Positions 34,013-41,695 of a stretch of DNA of 64,000 nt are shown one piece after another (positions within the stretch are counted from its first letter, which is position 1; every line of letters starts with the position of its first letter). The stretch is from Paenibacillus paridis. GTDB taxonomy: Bacteria > Bacillota > Bacilli > Paenibacillales > Paenibacillaceae. The notes below the pieces were generated by a model. That model had not been told where the DNA came from. It searched no databases and saw only the letters and a list, made by a program, of their open reading frames with translations. The position numbers and the translations under genes are program-made. Location of the stretch: positions 1,860,001 through 1,924,000 of the forward strand of contig NZ_VCIX01000092.1 of the NCBI RefSeq assembly GCF_006345825.1, in the 5' to 3' direction.

Positions 34013-34210
34013 GAATTCACTCAATCGATATAGATTTTTCAAGTTTGGACAAAATAAAAACGACCATCCCAGCCCTTCTTCTTATTTATAATGCCGTTCA
34101 ATTGTCGACTCAAGTCTTGTTATGATACGATGGGCTTAATTCATCCCAATCGAAATGAAATAGGCCATTTGTGTCTCCTCTTTCATGGATAACAAAAGCA
34201 GGTGTACATC

Positions 34211-35647
34211 GTGTGGAAACCCGATCGTCAAAGCTCCACCCCCTTGTATCAACAAATTGCTAACGATTTGCAAAGCAAAATCATCGATGGCGTGTACCCT
34301 CCAGGCAGCCCGCTTCCTTCCGAACGGAAGCTTGCTGAGCAATTCGGCGTTAACCGAAGCACCGTCGTGCTGGCTTATTCCGAGCTTCGCTCGCTTGGCT
34401 TTATCGAGAGCCAACCCGGGAGTAAAACGCTGGTTAGCCCGTATAAATGGAATGACGAAGCCAACCGTACGCCGGAATGGCATCGCTACGCCAAAAGCGG
34501 AGGTTTTCTTCCGAATCTTCCGTTTCTGCGCCGTATACGGGAAGAGGTTGTTCGTAATTCTTCACTCATCGATTTTGCTAGCGGAAAGCTATCTGCTGAT
34601 CTGTCGCCCGTACAGGAAATCAATCGGATCTTGCAAAGCACCGAATATAACCCAGGGCAAGGCGCTGACAATAATCAGGGCTTTCTTCCGCTAAGAGAAG
34701 CATTAGCCTTGTTTCTCCGTCGCCACCGAGACATTCATACGTCTGCATCATCCATTCTCGTCACCAGTGGCTCCCAGCAATCATTGTATCTGATTACACA
34801 ATGCCTGCTCTCTCCCGGCGATGCAATTGCAGTTGAGACCCCATCATTTACACATTCGTTATCTATGTTTCAGTCAGCTGGCCTTCGGATGTACCGCTTG
34901 CCCGTGGATGAGTATGGCGTACGTCCCGAAAGCATCCGCCAATTACATAAGAAGCATCGGATCAAGATGCTGTTCGTTAATCCGAACTTTCAGAACCCCA
35001 CCGGTACGTTGCTGAGCTCGGATAGAAAAAAACAGCTTCTAGAAACCGCTAGCGAGCTGGGACTTCCCATTGTAGAGGATGATCCGCTGAGCTTAACGGC
35101 ATTCGAGACGAACGTGCCGCCACCTATAAAAGCAGAAGATGCTGCCTCAAGCACGCTATATATCGGTTCTTTCTCCAAAATAGCCGCAGCCGGCCTTCGC
35201 ATTGGCTGGATCGTAGCGCCGCATTCCGTTATCCAGCGGCTTGTTGATGCCAAGCGTCAAATGGATATGGGGTTTAGCATTATTCCGCAGCAAATTGCCG
35301 CGAAGTACATAGAATCGCCGCATTTTATCCCTCATATCGAACATTTAAGAAAAGAGCTTATACGTAAGCGGAATCGCTTAGCCGCAGCTTTGGATCAAGA
35401 AATGAATGGGCTTGTCCGGTTTAATCTTCCCATTGGAGGCTTGCATCTTTGGTGCAAAATCATTCCCAAGGTCAATGACGGCAAACTGCTTGATGCCGCA
35501 TTGCGGCAAGGCGCAGCCTTTGTTCCCGGAAGTGTGTATGGAGCCGAATCTGGCTTTATGCGTCTTACTTACGCACATCCGAAATTCGAAGATATCACCC
35601 CAGGTGTATCCCGGCTTGCTTCTGCCCTCCGCGAGGTTTTGGAATAA
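34211..35647 (+). CDS. MocR/PdxR-type GntR regulator with aminotransferase domain
   Basis: The 478-residue protein joins a GntR winged HTH (residues about 1-75: PLYQQIANDL, GSPLPSERKLAEQFGVNRSTV) to a fold-type I aminotransferase domain. The latter shows NPNFQNPTG, VEDDP and the pyridoxal-binding lysine in GSFSKIAAAGLRIGW. MocR proteins use PLP or an amino-acid adduct as a signal, not for catalysis. The GTG at 34211 was preferred because AGGTG stands six bases upstream; a GTG at 34202 is in frame. No typical target gene (pdxST, gabT) is adjacent. It is convergent with the siderophore permease gene. Confidence 0.9.
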   Translation: MWKPDRQSSTPLYQQIANDLQSKIIDGVYPPGSPLPSERKLAEQFGVNRSTVVLAYSELRSLGFIESQPGSKTLVSPYKWNDEANRTPEWHRYAKSGGFLPNLPFLRRIREEVVRNSSLIDFASGKLSADLSPVQEINRILQSTEYNPGQGADNNQGFLPLREALALFLRRHRDIHTSASSILVTSGSQQSLYLITQCLLSPGDAIAVETPSFTHSLSMFQSAGLRMYRLPVDEYGVRPESIRQLHKKHRIKMLFVNPNFQNPTGTLLSSDRKKQLLETASELGLPIVEDDPLSLTAFETNVPPPIKAEDAASSTLYIGSFSKIAAAGLRIGWIVAPHSVIQRLVDAKRQMDMGFSIIPQQIAAKYIESPHFIPHIEHLRKELIRKRNRLAAALDQEMNGLVRFNLPIGGLHLWCKIIPKVNDGKLLDAALRQGAAFVPGSVYGAESGFMRLTYAHPKFEDITPGVSRLASALREVLE

Positions 35648-35652
35648 GCATG

Positions 35653-35698
35653 AAAAAAAGCGCAGAATACGGGCTCAATGGCCTAACTGCGCTTTTGT
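35653..35698. terminator. Bidirectional terminator between MocR and siderophore permease genes
   Basis: AAAAGCGCAG pairs with CTGCGCTTTT around a 24-base loop, flanked by A/T tracts on both sides. Confidence 0.75.
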
Positions 35699-35703
35699 TA
35701 TGT

Positions 35704-36678
35704 TTATCTTGGTTTCCGTACGATTAATACATATACAAAGTAAGGGGCTCCGATTAAAGCCGTGATAATCCCAGCTGGAATCTCCAGCGGAGGATGAACG
35801 ATCCGTCCGATTAGATCCGCCATAGCAACTAGCACGGCGCCAAGGAGCGCTGCAACCGGCAGTGAATATTTGCTGTCCGATCCGATAAGCAGCCTTGCGA
35901 GTGGCGGAATAACCAGACCTACGAAACCGATGGTTCCTGCTACCGCCACCGCACTTGCGGCAAGTCCTACGGCCACCCCAAGCAGCAGAAGCCGCACAAG
36001 CTGAATTCTCATACCAAGACCTTTGACCGTTTCTTCATCCAGCTGCAGCGTATTTAAGTACCGGTAACTCATTAAAGCTACCAGCAAGCAGCCAAGCGTC
36101 CACGGCCATAATAAGTCGACATGCTGCCATGAACGGGCATATAAGCTTCCCTTCAGCCACACCAATGCCTGCGAAGAAGACAAGGCATACTTAACAATCA
36201 TAAATGTAATCAAAGCTTGGAAGCCCGTTGATACGGCCACCCCGGTCAGGGCTAGCCTCATCGGCTGAATGCCTCCGCGCTGATAGGAGATCAGATAGAC
36301 GATTGCAGCGGCAAACACGGCACCGGCAAATGCCGCTGCTGGAAGCGCCTGTGCCCCTAGCGTAGGAAACACCAGCATAACAATGACTGCGAATAAACCT
36401 CCTCCGGATGAAACACCGATAATATCGGGTGCAGCGAGCGGATTGCGAGTGATCGCTTGCAGGATTGATCCCGAAACCGCCATATTTACACCAACCAATA
36501 GTGCAATGACAAGCCGTGGCAGCCGGTATTTCAGCACCAGCCACTCCCCGCTCACGATTTCCTGAATGATATCGGAAAGCGGCGTTTCCACCGCTCCTAA
36601 TCGCAGGCTTAGTAACGCCATAATGAACAGGAGAATGCATAATCCGCCCGAAATTTTAACAAAACGGGCCTTTTTCAT
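35704..36678 (-). CDS. FecCD-family siderophore ABC permease, second subunit
   Basis: The 324-residue membrane protein has nine to ten helices and FecCD signatures: YRLPRLVIALLVGVNMAVSG, ITRNPLAAPDIIG, GTIGFVGLVIPPLARLL. It pairs with the upstream permease to form the channel of an iron(III)-siderophore importer. Its start overlaps the upstream stop by four bases (ATGA). It is the last gene of the operon binding protein-permease-permease; no ATPase gene follows. Confidence 0.93.
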   Translation of the reverse strand: MKKARFVKISGGLCILLFIMALLSLRLGAVETPLSDIIQEIVSGEWLVLKYRLPRLVIALLVGVNMAVSGSILQAITRNPLAAPDIIGVSSGGGLFAVIVMLVFPTLGAQALPAAAFAGAVFAAAIVYLISYQRGGIQPMRLALTGVAVSTGFQALITFMIVKYALSSSQALVWLKGSLYARSWQHVDLLWPWTLGCLLVALMSYRYLNTLQLDEETVKGLGMRIQLVRLLLLGVAVGLAASAVAVAGTIGFVGLVIPPLARLLIGSDSKYSLPVAALLGAVLVAMADLIGRIVHPPLEIPAGIITALIGAPYFVYVLIVRKPR

Positions 36679-37706
36679 TTAACGACCCTCCTTTTCGAGC
36701 GAAGCAGATAGAGAAAGAACGGCACGCCAAGAATCGCGGTAATGATGCCCACCGGAATATCTGAGGGATAAAAGAGCCACTGGGCAACAAAGTCTGCTGA
36801 GGAAAGCAGAAGTGCTCCAAGTAGGATCGACACCGGAATGAGTACCCTGTAATTGTTGCCGGCCATTCTTCTCGCCATATGCGGAACGATAAGTCCAACA
36901 AATCCAATAGGTCCCGCCACGGCTACCGCACTACCCGTCAAGAGGATTACCAGAAGGCCAATGATTCCCCGTATGCGCCGGACACGAATGCCTAATCCGC
37001 TGGCAATCTCCTCGCCTTGCGCCAATACATTCAAGGTATTGGCAAGAACATAGGCGGCAGCTACAGCAGGAATATCCAGCAGCCATACCAGATGGCTGTC
37101 TCTCCATTCTGCGCCGGACAGCTTTCCAGCCATCCAATACAAAATTTCCGTTAGCTGTGTCTCATATAACAAAATAATGCCGGTAGTCAGTGCGCCCATG
37201 AATGCGCTTATGGCTACCCCGGCTAGCACCAAGCGAGAGTGATCACTGCCGCTGTAGCGCGAAAACCAATAGATCAATGCTCCGCTCATCCCTGCGCCGC
37301 ATAAAGCCGCAATCAGAATGACATTTGCGCTGTTGGCACTTTCAAATAACAGCAAGGCTATGACCGCAAAACACGATGCTCCTTGATTCAAACCCATAAT
37401 TTCGGGATCTGACAAGGGATTCCTTGTCATCGCCTGCAGCAGGCAGCCAGCCACTGCCAGCGCTGCGCCGAGCGTGATGGCAAGGAACAACCGGGGTACC
37501 CGAACATGCCATACCGTAAAGGAAAGAAGGATATCCGCCGAATCCGAAGACGGAAAGAAGAGCGGCCTCCAAGCGAGGCCGCTCACCCGAAAGGCTACCG
37601 TCATGCATGCAACGACGATAAGCAGAACGATTAGAGTAACGAAGAGCAGCCAAAGCGAGCCTGCAAACCGCAAACCCTGCCGCTCTCTTCTGATGCTGCC
37701 GCCCAT
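36675..37706 (-). CDS. FecCD-family siderophore ABC permease, first subunit
   Basis: The 343-residue membrane protein has the same fold as the downstream permease: VRVPRLFLAITLGAALAVAGCLL, MTRNPLSDPEIMG, GPIGFVGLIVPHMAR. The start MGGSIRRE is backed by AAGGAGAGAAAGTTC; ten more in-frame codons overlap the binding-protein gene and lack a site. Its gene lies between the binding protein and the second permease, as in Bacillus yfiYZ-yfhA. Confidence 0.93.
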   Translation of the reverse strand: MGGSIRRERQGLRFAGSLWLLFVTLIVLLIVVACMTVAFRVSGLAWRPLFFPSSDSADILLSFTVWHVRVPRLFLAITLGAALAVAGCLLQAMTRNPLSDPEIMGLNQGASCFAVIALLLFESANSANVILIAALCGAGMSGALIYWFSRYSGSDHSRLVLAGVAISAFMGALTTGIILLYETQLTEILYWMAGKLSGAEWRDSHLVWLLDIPAVAAAYVLANTLNVLAQGEEIASGLGIRVRRIRGIIGLLVILLTGSAVAVAGPIGFVGLIVPHMARRMAGNNYRVLIPVSILLGALLLSSADFVAQWLFYPSDIPVGIITAILGVPFFLYLLRSKRRVVK

Positions 37707-37719
37707 GAACTTTCTCTCC

Positions 37720-38691
37720 TTATTTAGAAACGGCATTGCCCGTCAGGTTGGCAAGTGTTTCATCCAGTATTTTTCCGGCCGCTATCGGTCCACGTCCACG
37801 CGCCCAAAGATTGCGGTCCACGACAATAAAATGCTGGTCCTTTACCGATTTTAGATCTTGGTACAGCGGATTGCTGAGCAGCTTGTCAGGCTTGTCACCA
37901 TAAAGCATAATGAAGTCGGGATTAAGCTCATGCAGCCGCTCCAACGTCATTTTAACCCCTTCGCCTTTGCCTTCCAAGTTTGACTTTTCGCCATTGAAGG
38001 CATATTCCGCACCCACTTGGCTAAGTAAAGAACCTACGAAAGAATCCTTAATCCAGACCGTGAACATATCATCGAAATACCCGGCAACTACAATCGAAGG
38101 CGCATCTGTAATCTGCTGCTTCACAGCCGCAATCTTCTCATTAAGACCTGCCGCAACCTGCTCGGCTTCTTTCTGCTTCCCTAAAATTTCAGCGATATTT
38201 TTCACATTGTCCATCACTTGGTCATAGCTCACATCGTCAAAAGCAACCGTAGGCGCAATTCCCTCCAACTCGTTACGAATCATGCTATGCCGGTCCACGC
38301 TTGCAATGATCAAATCCGGTTTCAAGGATTGAATGACCTCCAAATTCGGTGCCTTTCTCTCCCCTACATCTGCCACTGTAGCTTGCAATTGGTCCTGTAA
38401 GTACTCAGGGAATTTAGTTGTTCCAACACCGGCATTGCCCACAGGCGTTACGCCTAAGCTCGTTAACGTATCCATAAACGAAAAATCCAGCGTGACTACC
38501 TTTTGCGGAGCTTGCTCGATTTTATATGTTCCCCATTCATGGGTGATGCTCTTTCCATCGCTTTGTACGGCTGTTTCTGCATTTTCAACGTTTCCGGCCC
38601 CATTTTCATTTACGCTTTTCTCTGCTCCGCAACCCGCAATGGCTATACTGCACAACAGCATAATGGATGCAATCAGTTGTTTTTTTCTCAT
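37720..38691 (-). CDS. Iron-siderophore-binding lipoprotein (FecB/YfiY-like)
   Basis: The 323-residue lipoprotein has the signal MRKKQLIASIMLLCSIAIAGC and a FecB-type two-lobed domain: VTLDFSFMDTLTSLGVTPVG, LEVIQSLKPDLIIAS, and VVDRNLWARGRGP. It would bind a hydroxamate or carboxylate siderophore outside the cell. AAAGGGGATTAAGTAAC precedes the ATG. A Fur-like box lies about 35 bases upstream. It heads the importer operon. Confidence 0.93.
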   Translation of the reverse strand: MRKKQLIASIMLLCSIAIAGCGAEKSVNENGAGNVENAETAVQSDGKSITHEWGTYKIEQAPQKVVTLDFSFMDTLTSLGVTPVGNAGVGTTKFPEYLQDQLQATVADVGERKAPNLEVIQSLKPDLIIASVDRHSMIRNELEGIAPTVAFDDVSYDQVMDNVKNIAEILGKQKEAEQVAAGLNEKIAAVKQQITDAPSIVVAGYFDDMFTVWIKDSFVGSLLSQVGAEYAFNGEKSNLEGKGEGVKMTLERLHELNPDFIMLYGDKPDKLLSNPLYQDLKSVKDQHFIVVDRNLWARGRGPIAAGKILDETLANLTGNAVSK

Positions 38692-38717
38692 GTTACTTAA
38701 TCCCCTTTACCCTCATC

Positions 38718-38736
38718 GTGAATGATTATTATTCTC
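38718..38736 (-). promoter_or_regulatory. Fur-like box of the siderophore importer
   Basis: GAGAATAATAATCATTCAC on the minus strand matches the classical 19-base Fur box at 14 of 19 positions, 27 bases upstream of the binding-protein start. Confidence 0.65.
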
Positions 38737-38812
38737 AATAACATATTGTAAAGGAGGAATTTTTCTTTTACACCATCCAGTTTTCAAATGTTGCCGCCAT
38801 CCAGTTTCGTGT

Positions 38813-40222
38813 TCATTGGCTCTTCAGCGTCTCCCTACGTTTCCCTTTATAGATAAAAGCCAGTAAAGCAATGGAGACGATGCAGATGAGCAAAAGGATG
38901 ACAAAAAACGTTCCTAATACATCGCTCCGACTCTCTAATGATTGATTCCCATTCCACATAGCAAGCGCTAGCGCAGATCCAAAAACCATGCCTGCATTAC
39001 GGGTCAAGGCAATCATTCCGCCAATAGCCCCCAAATGCTCTACCGGTGTATGCCGCATGATAAAGCTGTTATTCGGGGATGCAATGAGTCCCATTCCTGC
39101 GCCAATGACAGCAAGCAATGCAGCAATTCCGCCTATTGGCAGCTGATTCAGATATATAAGGAACATAAAGACACCAACGCCCATGCAGCTTAGTCCACCT
39201 AGCATCAAGCGACTGGAGCCAAAGCGGTCGGATAAATATCCGGCAGCTGGCCCTGTGATCGCAAGCGAAATTGGATAGGCAGCCAAGATATATCCGGTTG
39301 TCACTGGAGATAGACCTGCTGCTCGCACAAGATAAAACGGCATGATCACGAGGATAGAATTAGATAAAACAAAAGATGCGCAGCTTATCAGCAGCCCACC
39401 TGCCACGATGGGAATACGAAGAGCTTGGAGAGGCAAGAAAGGAACAGATTGTCGCCGTTCCCACCAGATAAGTAAGAGCAATAGCAAGACAAAACCCAAA
39501 GCCAAATAAAGAATCTTGGTTGAAGTCCACCCCCACTCTCTTCCATACAATAAACCGACAATGGCCATGCTGATGACAGCAGCAAAAAGGATAGCCCCTA
39601 AACGGTCGAAGGCTCCTTTGCTGTTTCCTTTTTTTCCTGCGGGAATAAAGGAGTTAGCCATGAGCGTTGCAACAATAGCGACTGGTACATGAGAGAGGAA
39701 CAGCCATTGCCAGCTTAAGCCTTGCGCGATGAAACCTCCGACAACCGGTCCGGACATTCCCCCAAGTGCAACGGCTGTACTTACGATGCCAAGCGCTCTC
39801 CCTCTTTTCTCCCTTTCCACATGGGTCGTAATGAGTGCAATGTTAGTCGCTTGAAACATTGCTGCACCTATCGCCTGAACGATTCTAAGCGCAAGCAGCG
39901 TAGGCAAATTGGGTGAAAAAGCAACTAGAATGGAGCCCACAGTAAAAATAAGGTAGCCCCAGTTATGTATGTTACGATACCCATATCGGTCGCCCAGCTT
40001 CCCCATAATCGGAAGCAGCGCTGTGATGATAAGCAAATACCCCGTTGTAATCCATGTTATTTTGCCAAGATCCGCCTGAAAATACTCCATAAATTGCGGA
40101 AGCGATACATTAACGACTCCTGCTGTAAAATGTGACATAAACGCGCCTAAAGCAATAGCGGTCATCATCCACAAACGATTGCGGCTGGCGTTAGTTTTTT
40201 GAGATACATTAAAATCGGTCAT
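38813..40222 (-). CDS. MFS drug/siderophore exporter, DHA2 family
   Basis: The 469-residue carrier has about 14 helices, the motif GKLGDRYGYRNIHNWG and the antiporter-type GRALGIVSTAVALGGMSGPVVGG, placing it in the drug:proton antiporter-2 branch. AAAGAAGGGATTAGC precedes the ATG. It is upstream of the iron-siderophore importer on the same strand, with 121 bases between. A Fur-like box stands about 90 bases upstream, so an iron-linked job such as siderophore export is plausible; drug export is the alternative. Confidence 0.85.
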   Translation of the reverse strand: MTDFNVSQKTNASRNRLWMMTAIALGAFMSHFTAGVVNVSLPQFMEYFQADLGKITWITTGYLLIITALLPIMGKLGDRYGYRNIHNWGYLIFTVGSILVAFSPNLPTLLALRIVQAIGAAMFQATNIALITTHVEREKRGRALGIVSTAVALGGMSGPVVGGFIAQGLSWQWLFLSHVPVAIVATLMANSFIPAGKKGNSKGAFDRLGAILFAAVISMAIVGLLYGREWGWTSTKILYLALGFVLLLLLLIWWERRQSVPFLPLQALRIPIVAGGLLISCASFVLSNSILVIMPFYLVRAAGLSPVTTGYILAAYPISLAITGPAAGYLSDRFGSSRLMLGGLSCMGVGVFMFLIYLNQLPIGGIAALLAVIGAGMGLIASPNNSFIMRHTPVEHLGAIGGMIALTRNAGMVFGSALALAMWNGNQSLESRSDVLGTFFVILLLICIVSIALLAFIYKGKRRETLKSQ

Positions 40223-40307
40223 GCTAATCCCTTCTTTACCTGGAATGATGGCTCTAATTCTCTGTGTTCATTACAACTTGTTTCCAGCTACCCATCCGCC
40301 TCTTAAT

Positions 40308-40322
40308 TAAGAATCATTCTCA
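40308..40322 (-). promoter_or_regulatory. Fur-like box upstream of the MFS exporter
   Basis: Minus-strand TGAGAATGATTCTTA follows the 7-1-7 pattern TGATAAT-N-ATTATCA at 11 of 14 defined positions. Confidence 0.5.
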
Positions 40323-40348
40323 ATTATAGATGAGGTGAGCGAAACAGC

Positions 40349-40368
40349 AATCCCATATATATGGGATT
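40349..40368. repeat. Perfect 20-base palindrome AATCCCATATATATGGGATT
   Basis: Both strands read the same. It has no T-tract, so it is more operator-like than terminator-like. No matching copy was seen elsewhere in the window. Confidence 0.6.
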
Positions 40369-40490
40369 CTTAGTGCTGTGCAAGCATTTCTTGCGTGAAT
40401 TAATCCATGAAAACGCAGGTTACCGGTATGCGAACTGCCCGACAATCCGCAAAACAAACAACACGCCCCCACAATGATGTGATGTGCCAT

Positions 40491-40512
40491 TACTATACCT
40501 GTATAGTATAAT
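40491..40512 (+). promoter_or_regulatory. Operator overlapping the -10 of the second SUKH gene
   Basis: TACTATAC-CT-GTATAGTA is a perfect palindrome (40491-40508) running into a TATAAT at 40507-40512, 63 bases before the SUKH start. The TACT...AGTA pattern is reminiscent of HxlR/YodB operators. Confidence 0.5.
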
Positions 40513-40574
40513 TTGTTTTAGTTGGCTGAAAAATTTTCCATAATGTATTCATTTTTGAAAAGGAGGCGATTAGG

Positions 40575-41018
40575 ATGAACGAAGATCTCCTTGCGAGATT
40601 GCAGCAATTTCTATTTCGTGAAGACAATGAATCTTTAGTCGGCAAACCCGCTACTGATGAAGAAATTGCTGCTGCCGAGCTAGAGCTTGGTGTTCCGTTA
40701 GACAAAGAATATATTCAATTTATTAAACGCTTTGGAGGGGCTTATGCGGGATTGTCGATTCATGCATTCACTAATGGGTCCTCCATCGGCCGGGAGACGG
40801 TAACGGAATTAACGAAATCTTTCAGAGCGGACTTCATGGGCACATCTGCAGGAGACATGTTGAACCGTGCATGCGTGTTTTCCATTGATGGTTCGGGCGA
40901 CCCAATCTTTCTTGATTCGGAAGGCAGGGTCATCATTTGTTATCACGATACAGGCGAGAGCAAGATTTTGGCTAACTCTTTAACCGAACTGATTGAACAA
41001 CATTTTGACGAATGGTGA
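40575..41018 (+). CDS. SMI1/KNR4 (SUKH) family protein, immunity-like
   Basis: The 147-residue protein has the SUKH core: ATDEEIAAAELELGVPLDKEYIQFIKRFGGAYAG split over residues 26-60, then FSIDGSGDPIFLDSEGRVI and a C-terminal LTELIEQHF helix. The FIKRFGG element and overall size match SUKH immunity proteins such as Bacillus YobK, but no LXG or other toxin gene is adjacent. AAAAGGAGGCGATTAGG precedes the ATG. It is monocistronic with an operator-like palindrome at its promoter. Confidence 0.82.
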   Translation: MNEDLLARLQQFLFREDNESLVGKPATDEEIAAAELELGVPLDKEYIQFIKRFGGAYAGLSIHAFTNGSSIGRETVTELTKSFRADFMGTSAGDMLNRACVFSIDGSGDPIFLDSEGRVIICYHDTGESKILANSLTELIEQHFDEW

Positions 41019-41073
41019 GCAAAACTGGGGGGAATTACCACAAATAGCATCGGAAATGATTACTCTTTCATAT

Positions 41074-41117
41074 AAAGAAGCCGAGACGCTTATTCCTTAA
41101 GCGTTCCGGCTTCTTTA
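41074..41117. terminator. Hairpin between SUKH and GNAT genes
   Basis: AAAGAAGCCGA-x-ACGCTT pairs with AAGCGT-x(2)-CGGCTTCTTT, a long stem with a seven-base loop. The T-rich arm ends serve both strands. Confidence 0.75.
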
Positions 41118-41214
41118 TATCGGCTTGTCAGTCACAAATAGGAATAAAGATTACGTTTCCTATGACTGCACGGTTTCAGTTCATGATCTATTTCTATTCT
41201 TACAAAATCTTCGC

Positions 41215-41694
41215 TTAATCTAACGTAATGAGATCACGGTATACGCCTGGGAAAGAATCTTCAATGACAACGGCTCCAACGATTCTTTGATAGAATTGCA
41301 GAGCCTTATCCACCCAGCCAATGATTGCATAGCCGTAGCCATCATTGCGCATCGCATGCAGGGACTCCAGAAGCAGCGCCGTACCTATGCCAAGGCCGCG
41401 ATAATCCTCCAACACTCCCGTCGGACCAAAGAAGTTTTTGACTACGGCATCATGGCAGGAGAAGCCAATGATCTGTTTGTCTTTCACGGCTACAAAGCAA
41501 TTGACAGGCAAACGGGCAAAGGTGCACTCGCATTCATTGCTCCAGTTCGTTGTGAAATGCTTGCTGACAAAATCAACAACCTTGTCTTTATCTGCTGTGA
41601 GCACCCGCTTGATTTGGATGCCTTGTGCTTTCAGCTTGCCCAGCAACTCCTGGTTATCCGGCAAATCATATAGTTTTACGAGCATATCAGGCAT
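41215..41694 (-). CDS. GNAT-family N-acetyltransferase of the amino-sugar operon
   Basis: The 159-residue enzyme shows the GNAT loop GVLEDYRGLGIGTALLL and a closing ALQFYQRIVGAVVIE. The start MPDMLVKLYDLP is one base beyond the hexosaminidase stop, with GGGGG as ribosome site; fourteen earlier in-frame codons overlap that gene. As third gene after the SIS and GH20 genes it probably serves amino-sugar metabolism, for example acetylation of glucosamine, but the substrate is inferred from context only. Confidence 0.83.
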   Translation of the reverse strand: MPDMLVKLYDLPDNQELLGKLKAQGIQIKRVLTADKDKVVDFVSKHFTTNWSNECECTFARLPVNCFVAVKDKQIIGFSCHDAVVKNFFGPTGVLEDYRGLGIGTALLLESLHAMRNDGYGYAIIGWVDKALQFYQRIVGAVVIEDSFPGVYRDLITLD

Positions 41695-41695
41695 G

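Larger units (their letters stand above)
40223..40574. other. Intergenic stretch with three palindromic sites
   Basis: No gene is supported. It contains a Fur-like box (40308-40322), a perfect 20-base palindrome (40349-40368) and an operator/promoter overlap (40491-40512) before the second SUKH gene. Confidence 0.55.

Noticed and set aside
34136..34694. Frames overlapping the start of the MocR gene on both strands
   Set aside because: The MocR reading frame has clear GntR and aminotransferase motifs; the others are shadows.
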